Shown: positions 13,404 to 18,347 of the stretch, piece after piece
How positions within the stretch are numbered: position 1 is the first letter of the stretch
How the letters are laid out: every line of letters starts with the position of its first letter
Origin: Helicobacteraceae bacterium
Lineage (GTDB): Bacteria > Campylobacterota > Campylobacteria > Campylobacterales > Sulfurimonadaceae
Direction: 5' to 3'
Assembly (NCBI GenBank): GCA_027068615.1
Contig: JAMOQV010000218.1
Span: 1 to 18,347 of the forward strand
DNA: 18,347 bases
Notes under the pieces: model-generated
The model's database searches: none
What the model was told of the DNA's origin: nothing
Seen by the model: the letters and a program-made list of their open reading frames with translations, nothing else
Program-made: the position numbers and the translations under genes

Positions 13404-14289
13404 AAAACCAACCCTGATTTGGTTGCAGGGTGTTACTTGTAATGGGAACACACATTCTTTTTTAAATTTATCATATTTGGAGTTGTTATTATCTAAATTT
13501 GAACTTATTTATTTACCATTTATGGAGGTAAAGTATAGTTTTTTTGATATATCAAAATGTTCTCTTAGTTGTGATGTATTGATTTTTGAAGGTACTTTTG
13601 ACCCTCTTATGCAGAGAAATGGTGTTTTACTAAAAGATATTCTTATTCATTATGCAAATGATGCCAAACATATTATAGCAGTTGGTAGTTGTGCTAGTTT
13701 TGGAGGTATGTTCAAAGCATCGGCTCCTGATAGAAACAGTGGACTCTTATATGATGGAGATGATTTTATTGGTGTATTAACTAAATTATATAAAAAAGTT
13801 ATAAATTTATCAGGATGTCCTATTCATCCAGAATGGTTAGGTTATACACTAAGCATGATAGCTAATAATAAAAATATAAAATTAGATGATTTATATCGTC
13901 CAGTTGAATTATACAGTAATTTGTCACATCACGGATGCACAAGAAATGAATATTTTGAATGGAAAGTAGATGCTAAGAACTTTGGTGAAAAAGAGGGATG
14001 CCTTTTTTATGAACAGGGTTGTCGTGCTCCCATGACACATGCATCTTGCAATAAGATACTTTGGAATGAAGTTAGTTCAAAAACTCGTATAGGAACACCT
14101 TGTTTTGGTTGTACTGAACCTGATTTTCCAAGAGAAAACTTTTTTAAAACAAAAACAAATATGTCGATTCCGCAAGATATACCATTAGGTGTTCCAAAAA
14201 GAAGTTATCTTACTATGGCAGGTATTGCAAAAACATTTCATATAAAAAGATTAGAGGGAAAACTTATTGATTATAAAACAACTGATTGA
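13384..14289 (+). CDS. Cytosolic group 2 [NiFe] hydrogenase small subunit
   Basis: The small subunit carries the electron-relay iron-sulfur clusters of a [NiFe] hydrogenase. The 301-residue protein lacks a Tat signal (no twin-Arg leader) and begins almost directly at LIWLQGVTCNGNTHSF, the pattern of cyanobacterial HupS-like and H2-sensor-like (group 2) enzymes, so it is cytoplasmic. Proximal-cluster candidates are C19, then N22 in place of the usual second Cys, GSCASFGG and SGCPIHPEW. Medial/distal ligands are all present: HHGC, GCLFYEQGC, ASC and TPCFGC. ATG 13384 lies inside the tetR-type gene; no other start precedes the motif. It overlaps the large-subunit gene by 23 bases. I favour group 2d-like uptake or ferredoxin-linked function over a dedicated sensor, but cannot decide. 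Confidence 0.88.
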   Translation: MLLSQDKKPTLIWLQGVTCNGNTHSFLNLSYLELLLSKFELIYLPFMEVKYSFFDISKCSLSCDVLIFEGTFDPLMQRNGVLLKDILIHYANDAKHIIAVGSCASFGGMFKASAPDRNSGLLYDGDDFIGVLTKLYKKVINLSGCPIHPEWLGYTLSMIANNKNIKLDDLYRPVELYSNLSHHGCTRNEYFEWKVDAKNFGEKEGCLFYEQGCRAPMTHASCNKILWNEVSSKTRIGTPCFGCTEPDFPRENFFKTKTNMSIPQDIPLGVPKRSYLTMAGIAKTFHIKRLEGKLIDYKTTD

Positions 14290-15565
14290 GCAGATAGAGG
14301 GAGAAGCATTTGTATCTTTTGATATGAAAGATGATAGAGTTGAATTTTCAACCATATCTTTTGCACATTTTCGTGGTATGGAGATGATATTAGAGGGTAA
14401 AAATGTATTAGATGCATTGGTTATAACTCCTCGTGTTTGTGGTATATGTGGACATGCACACTTAATGGCAACAGTAAGGGCGATAGAAGATGCATATAAA
14501 AATGCTGGTTTTAAAATAAATTTAACTGATAAAATACAAAAAATCAGGGAATTAACCCTTATTATGGAGATGATTCAAAATCACTTCAAGTGGCTTTATA
14601 TGGTTATTATTCCTGAATTATCTAAGATTGTGGATTTATCTTTAGTTAAAGAGCCACTAAAAGGTGCATTTAGTGCATCTATAGCTTCTAAAATAATTGC
14701 TATATTTGGGGGACAATGGCCTCATTCTTCATATATGGTGCCAGCTGGAATCACTTGTGATCCAACAGATATAGATATAGTGCAAGCTCAAAATTATTTA
14801 GATGAATTAATATCTTTTTTTGAAAAGGAGAGTTTAGGAGTTTCTTTAGAAAAATTTTTATCTTTTAAATCTTGTAAAGATTTTAATGATATATCTTCAG
14901 ATATATCAAATCTTGAAAAAGCACTTATCTCTATAGATATGCATCATAAAGGTTTTTCTCATGATAGATTTTTAATTATGGGGGAACATAGTTTTACAAA
15001 TGTTTCAAAACTTAAACATACAAGAACTTTTAAAGTTAATTCTAAATATATAAAAACTGAAGAAGCCTATAGTCCTAATGAAAAAACTTATGCTTTAAAT
15101 GCTTTATATAATGATGAGTACTATGAAACAGGTTCATTAGCAAGGATGATGTCAAATTCCATCCCAATTATAAAAAATATGCATAGAAGATACAAAGATA
15201 GTGCATACTCAAGAGTTATGGCAAGAATTTTTGAATTAGGATATATGTTAAATCATGCTAAAAAACTTATAAATGGTATAGATATATATGAAAAATCTAT
15301 AACTAAAGTAGAAAATATAGAAAAAGTATCTGCAAAAGGTATAGGTATAGTTGAAGCACCAAGAGGATCTTTAATTCATAAAATAGAATTGGAAATGGGT
15401 ATAATAAAGAGTTATAAAATAATCACACCAACTCAATTTAATATAGGTAGCTCTACACCAGATAAACCAACACCAGTGCAGTTAGCTATGAAAGGGTTAA
15501 CAAAAGAGGAAGCTCTTTTTGTATTTAGAACTTTTGATGTTTGTTCTGTTTGTACTACTCACTAA
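14267..15565 (+). CDS. Cytosolic group 2 [NiFe] hydrogenase large (catalytic) subunit
   Basis: The large subunit holds the NiFe(CN)2CO site that splits or makes H2. In the 432-residue protein the L1 motif is RVCGICGHAH (56-65; C58, C61) and the L2 motif is FDVCSVCTTH at the very end (C426, C429, final H432). EAPRGSLIHKIELEMGIIKSYKIITPTQFN is the conserved late block. The chain stops at the His after which other hydrogenases are cleaved by an endopeptidase, so there is no maturation extension, as known for H2-sensing HupV/HoxC. The usual DPC of L2 is DVC. TTG 14267, behind AGAGGG (14253-14258), places the IEGE motif (10-13) near the N-terminus as expected. No hyp accessory genes are in the window. 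Confidence 0.88.
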   Translation: MIIKQLIEQIEGEAFVSFDMKDDRVEFSTISFAHFRGMEMILEGKNVLDALVITPRVCGICGHAHLMATVRAIEDAYKNAGFKINLTDKIQKIRELTLIMEMIQNHFKWLYMVIIPELSKIVDLSLVKEPLKGAFSASIASKIIAIFGGQWPHSSYMVPAGITCDPTDIDIVQAQNYLDELISFFEKESLGVSLEKFLSFKSCKDFNDISSDISNLEKALISIDMHHKGFSHDRFLIMGEHSFTNVSKLKHTRTFKVNSKYIKTEEAYSPNEKTYALNALYNDEYYETGSLARMMSNSIPIIKNMHRRYKDSAYSRVMARIFELGYMLNHAKKLINGIDIYEKSITKVENIEKVSAKGIGIVEAPRGSLIHKIELEMGIIKSYKIITPTQFNIGSSTPDKPTPVQLAMKGLTKEEALFVFRTFDVCSVCTTH

Positions 15566-16536
15566 ATAATTTGATCTACTTTAAGTATAACTTCATCAGC
15601 AGTTATACTTTTCATACATTCATGATGTTTTAGTGGACATTCCCTTTTCATACATGGGCTACATTCCATCTCATGTCTTACTATAACACCTTTTTTATTC
15701 ATCCATTGACTTGTTTCTTTGTATCTTGTTGGTCCAAATATGGCTACTGTTGGAACTTGATAAGCAGATGCTATATGCATAGGTCCACTGTCATTTGTTA
15801 TAAAAAGAGAACATCCACCTATGTTTGAGCAAAGTTCATCTATGGTTGTTTTTCCTGCTAGGTTTGTGTAGTTTTTTACACCTAATGATATAAGATTTTG
15901 TTCTATATCTTTTGCCATCTCAACTTCATTTGGACCACCAAATATTATGATGTCATATCTATCGCTAAACTCAGAAGCTACTTTTGCAAATCTCTCAGGA
16001 TACCACCGTTTTGCACTTCCGTATGTTGCACCTGCATTTATACCTAAAGTTGGTTTATCAAACTTTTTAGCTTCTATATAGAGTTTTAACGGTGGGATAG
16101 TGTTTTTATCATAACCATCAGTATCAACCATAGCTAGTTCAGCATACTGTTTTACTAAGTGTTGGTTTGTTGGTATCTTTGGAGTGTGTGAGAGTAAAAA
16201 CATAGAGTGCCAAGACTGTCTTGCACAACAAACAACTGTATTTGTAAATCTTAAAAGTAAAGATGAATGTAATTGATTTCTAAAGGTTATAGCTAATGAA
16301 AATTCGCCTAACTCTTTTGCTAGTTTGTAAGTTGCTATAAGTCTATTTTTTGCTTTTTTAGTTTCATCAACAACAGCTTTTTCACAAAGAGGATGATGTT
16401 TTAGTGCTTCGATACTAACAAAAGAGCCAACAAAAGTAAATTTAGCATTTGGATAGTGAAGTGCTAAAAGTTCTATGGCTGGTGTAGTCATAACAGCATC
16501 ACCTAGCCAGTTTGGTAAAATAATCAAGATTTTCAT
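15562..16536 (-). CDS. waaF: ADP-heptose:LPS heptosyltransferase II (WaaF)
   Basis: A GT9-family enzyme adding the second L-glycero-D-manno-heptose to the LPS inner core at the cytoplasmic face of the inner membrane. The 324-residue protein has the characteristic N-terminus KILIILPNWLGDAVMTTPAIELLA, the central GINAGATYGSAKRWYPERFA block, the nucleotide-sugar motif FITNDSGPMHIASAYQVPTVAIFGPT and the C-terminal CSPCMKRECPLKHHECM signature typical of WaaF. ATG 16536 forms an ATGA overlap with the upstream gene's stop. A TTG at 16542 is better spaced from GGGGAG and would add two residues. The 3' end overlaps the hydrogenase large-subunit stop, and the 3' coding end carries an inverted repeat probably used by the opposite strand. 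Confidence 0.92.
   Translation of the reverse strand: MKILIILPNWLGDAVMTTPAIELLALHYPNAKFTFVGSFVSIEALKHHPLCEKAVVDETKKAKNRLIATYKLAKELGEFSLAITFRNQLHSSLLLRFTNTVVCCARQSWHSMFLLSHTPKIPTNQHLVKQYAELAMVDTDGYDKNTIPPLKLYIEAKKFDKPTLGINAGATYGSAKRWYPERFAKVASEFSDRYDIIIFGGPNEVEMAKDIEQNLISLGVKNYTNLAGKTTIDELCSNIGGCSLFITNDSGPMHIASAYQVPTVAIFGPTRYKETSQWMNKKGVIVRHEMECSPCMKRECPLKHHECMKSITADEVILKVDQII
15583..15612 (+). terminator. Probable terminator of the hydrogenase operon, inside waaF
   Basis: AAGTATAACT (15583-15592), loop TCATCAGC, AGTTATACTT (15601-15610) is a perfect 10-bp inverted repeat followed by TT, so four T end the structure. It starts 17 bases after the hydrogenase large-subunit stop and is entirely within waaF codons. 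The stem is AT-rich and the T-run short, so it is less certain than the one at 4445-4469. Confidence 0.55.
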
Positions 16537-17816
16537 ATACAATTTATCTTCTCCCCAACCTCTTTTGTTATATATATGTAAAGTGGTGATGAACCTATCT
16601 CTAATGTTTCATCCATTATCATATCTCCAGCACTTGAATATACTTCAAAAAAATCTTCATTTTTAAGTGTTGTATCTTTTAAGCTCCAATGGATTTGTAA
16701 AAGTCTATCATCAACCCAAAATTGCAATATATAGTAATCTCTTTTTATATCAAGTCTCAAAAATTGAGCATTTTTAAGGTTTTTAACCATAAATCTATAT
16801 ACAAAATAAGCTTCTCTTTTTTGCATCTCATCGACATCATTTACAAGTCCATAACCTTTAGCCATAAGTTGATGCCAACTTACACTATCTACTTGTTGAG
16901 ATGCAAAAGCCAAAAGATAGTAACGAAGCATAAAATCAGCATATAACTCTTCTGAGATGCACTCATACTCACTTGTTGGTGCATAGGGAGCAGTACCACT
17001 TAGTGGATAGTTTGTCTCGGTTATATGAAGTATATTTTTAGTTTTAGGACTTAACCAAACCATAGTGCTAAGTAGGGCTATCTTATCTGAAAGTGTAAAG
17101 CCTAGTTGAGTATTTTCAGGAGCGCCTCTTCTATCTACATATAAAAGTGAAGAGATGCCATCATACTTTAACTTGAAAAAGTTAAAAAGTGTATGGGCAG
17201 TAAAATGGTACTCAAAATCGATAACCCCACTACCGATAAGTTTTAAAGATGAAAACTCATTTTCTTTTAAATCATAAGCAGTTTTATAAAATCTTAGATA
17301 CTCATCTACTGAGAAAAAGCCCCATTTTGCACGGTTTATGGTTGAGCCTATTTCGTAAGTTTCTATCGTTTGTCCTAAAGTTGAAAAAACTGTTTTAAGA
17401 TTGTTTCTAAAAAGTTCTAAATCTTCTACATTTTCTCTATCTTGCATCACTTTTAGGATGATTTTTTTACCATCTAGTTTTGCTACAAATGATTTTAGTT
17501 CATCTAGTGAATCCATCTCCCAAAGTTTAAAACGAAGTAAAACTCTATCAACTCCTAACTCTTCTAAGAATTCTAGTGTTTTTTCTGGCTCTCTTTGAAA
17601 ATCAACACCGATACTAAAAAAATCATCAGATTTTATCTCTTTTCTTTTTACAAAAGGCATCATCACTAAAGACAATGGCAATACCGTAATAGATGTAAAA
17701 AGTGTTTTTACTAATGAGTTAAACTCTTTTTTTCGCATCTGTTTTTTATATGCTTTATCTTCTATTATGGCTGGTTGGTCGGAATAATTATCCCATTTAA
17801 ATATGTTTTTGTGCAT
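16533..17816 (-). CDS. Membrane-anchored glycosidase-like (TIM-barrel) protein, unknown function
   Basis: A 427-residue protein I cannot place in a named family. A basic N-terminus (about 1-37) precedes one hydrophobic segment (about 38-56), suggesting a signal anchor with the remainder periplasmic. The rest looks like a clan GH-A-type barrel: alternating strands such as RVLLRFKLWE (91-100) and KKIILKVMQD (117-126), a strand-4-like ETYEIGSTINRAKWG (152-166), ISSLLYVDRRG, and a strand-7-like NILHITETNYP (261-271) with a possible nucleophile E267. In active clan A enzymes the strand 4 motif ends in Asn-Glu, but here it reads Ser-Thr (158-159), so the acid/base appears missing. It directly follows the HIRAN gene (TAA-ATG, no ribosome binding site) and overlaps waaF by four bases, suggesting a cell-surface polysaccharide role. 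Confidence 0.6.
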   Translation of the reverse strand: MHKNIFKWDNYSDQPAIIEDKAYKKQMRKKEFNSLVKTLFTSITVLPLSLVMMPFVKRKEIKSDDFFSIGVDFQREPEKTLEFLEELGVDRVLLRFKLWEMDSLDELKSFVAKLDGKKIILKVMQDRENVEDLELFRNNLKTVFSTLGQTIETYEIGSTINRAKWGFFSVDEYLRFYKTAYDLKENEFSSLKLIGSGVIDFEYHFTAHTLFNFFKLKYDGISSLLYVDRRGAPENTQLGFTLSDKIALLSTMVWLSPKTKNILHITETNYPLSGTAPYAPTSEYECISEELYADFMLRYYLLAFASQQVDSVSWHQLMAKGYGLVNDVDEMQKREAYFVYRFMVKNLKNAQFLRLDIKRDYYILQFWVDDRLLQIHWSLKDTTLKNEDFFEVYSSAGDMIMDETLEIGSSPLYIYITKEVGEKINCI

Positions 17817-18119
17817 TTATTTATTTTTTTTAATACAGATTGCCACATATATATTATTAGTATTATTATCAATATTTTGCACATAAATTTTAAATATATT
17901 ATGACCTTGCTTTAAAATTTGTGCTATGGAATAATTTTGATGCTTTGGAAGATAACCAAGTTTTGTTTTTTTATAATAAACTTCTACTGCATTTTCATCA
18001 TAGATATTATCACTTTCATATTTAAGTTTTAACTTAACACCAACTTTTAGTTTTTTAAATACTTTAAAACCGTTATAATATTTATAGCCAACTATTTGAG
18101 AACTTTTATATACTTTCAT
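17817..18119 (-). CDS. Stand-alone HIRAN-domain protein
   Basis: The 100-residue protein is essentially one HIRAN domain. Conserved features are IVGYKYYNG (9-17), the VGVKLKLKYESDNIYDENAVEVYY core (26-49), with the family's E-x-x-N-x-x-D-x-x-A-V pattern at E35, N38, D41, A44 and V45, and KLGYLPKHQN (53-62). In HLTF/Rad5 helicases HIRAN binds 3' single-stranded DNA ends at stalled forks; free-standing bacterial copies are poorly studied. AAGG at suitable spacing precedes the ATG. Codons are unusually A-rich even for this genome, which may reflect acquisition. It abuts the glycosidase-like gene and diverges from an Rpn-type nuclease gene. Call is by motif; function in this cell unknown. Confidence 0.82.
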   Translation of the reverse strand: MKVYKSSQIVGYKYYNGFKVFKKLKVGVKLKLKYESDNIYDENAVEVYYKKTKLGYLPKHQNYSIAQILKQGHNIFKIYVQNIDNNTNNIYVAICIKKNK

Positions 18120-18193
18120 TTTATACCTTATACAAGAAGTTTATCTTTTATTGTATCAAGTATTTTTAAAAAGCTAGATTAAATAAAATAAGT

Positions 18194-18199
18194 TATAAT
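18194..18199 (+). promoter_or_regulatory. Candidate -10 of the Rpn-type gene
   Basis: A perfect TATAAT lies 31 bases before the ATG at 18231, giving a leader of roughly 25 bases that carries GGAG (18221-18224) at good spacing. No convincing -35 is visible in the AT-rich upstream sequence. Confidence 0.45.
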
Positions 18200-18230
18200 C
18201 TCTTACTCAAAATTATAAATGGAGTGTAAA

Positions 18231-18347
18231 ATGTGTATGACAATCCACGATAAATATATAGATCCATTTACAGACTTCGGCTTTAAATGGTTATTTGGCA
18301 CAGAAGAAAATAAAGCCTTACTTATCAGCTTCTTAAACGATTTGTTA
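18231..18347 (+). CDS. Rpn family recombination-promoting nuclease / PD-(D/E)XK 'transposase' (5' end only)
   Basis: Only the first 39 codons are in the window. The translation MCMTIHDKYIDPFTDFGFKW then LFGTEENKALLISFLNDLL matches the very conserved N-terminus of the PD-(D/E)XK nuclease family transposase / Rpn group (pattern ..P-x-x-D-F-x-F-K-x-x-F-G-x-e-x-n-k-x-L-L-i-x-F-L-N-x-l-L). E. coli Rpn proteins are DNA endonucleases that raise RecA-independent recombination. Families are often multicopy and patchy, frequently decayed. The start is supported by GGAG six bases upstream and a TATAAT at 18194-18199. The catalytic PD-(D/E)XK residues lie beyond the window, so completeness cannot be judged. 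Confidence 0.85.
   Translation, partial: MCMTIHDKYIDPFTDFGFKWLFGTEENKALLISFLNDLL

Noticed and set aside
13384..15565. Membrane-bound respiratory uptake hydrogenase (group 1)
   Set aside because: There is no Tat leader, no C-terminal anchor and no cytochrome b gene following; the proximal motif is of group 2 type.
16722..16946. Open frame of 74 residues on the plus strand
   Set aside because: It is antisense within the glycosidase-like gene with no ribosome binding site.

Overview
The window is AT-rich, gene-dense DNA that fits a flagellated, hydrogen-metabolising member of the Campylobacterota (epsilonproteobacteria). The order flgI-flgJ(rod-binding part only)-flgM-flgN-flgK, a good sigma-54 promoter before flgI, a WaaF-type heptosyltransferase and a cytosolic group 2 [NiFe] hydrogenase all point to a Sulfurimonas/Sulfuricurvum-like lineage. 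As far as I recall, Arcobacter-type genomes lack sigma-54 and FlgM, which argues against that branch. The genus is inference. I saw no rRNA, tRNA, CRISPR array or insertion sequence, and no intergenic gap reaches 300 bases.

Layout. (1) 11-1634, plus strand: minC-minD-minE, the division-site selection system, tightly overlapped. (2) 1643-3930, minus strand: a small unknown gene, ruvB and an AI-2E-family membrane protein, converging on minE through a shared perfect hairpin. (3) 4017-5682: an unknown plus-strand gene converging on minus-strand murA (peptidoglycan precursor synthesis), with the plus-strand terminator lying inside the murA coding sequence. (4) 5800-7942, plus strand: a four-helix membrane protein, a DEDD-type exonuclease homologue with two catalytic carboxylates replaced by amides, a small protein resembling a shortened receiver domain, and rsmD. 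(5) 7989-11935, plus strand: flgI, flgJ, flgM, flgN and flgK (P-ring, rod-binding protein, anti-sigma-28 factor, chaperone, hook-filament junction protein), headed by the sigma-54 promoter. A lone DppC/OppC-type permease follows. (6) 12810-15565, plus strand: a TetR-family regulator overlapping the small and large subunits of a group 2 [NiFe] hydrogenase, with no Tat signal and no C-terminal maturation extension. (7) 15562-18119, minus strand: a stand-alone HIRAN-domain protein, a membrane-anchored glycosidase-like protein and waaF (LPS inner core). (8) From 18231: the start of an Rpn/PD-(D/E)XK 'transposase'-family nuclease gene that runs off the window.

Recurring themes. Neighbouring genes usually overlap by 1-23 bases. 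TTG starts are frequent (minC, minD, the AI-2E gene, ruvB, the receiver-like gene, the hydrogenase large subunit). All three convergent junctions carry inverted repeats lying in or against the coding sequences. The parts most worth following up are the catalytically substituted exonuclease with its receiver-like partner (6333-7371), the TetR-hydrogenase unit (12810-15565), and the HIRAN / glycosidase-like / Rpn end (16533-18347). None can be declared a new system from sequence alone.
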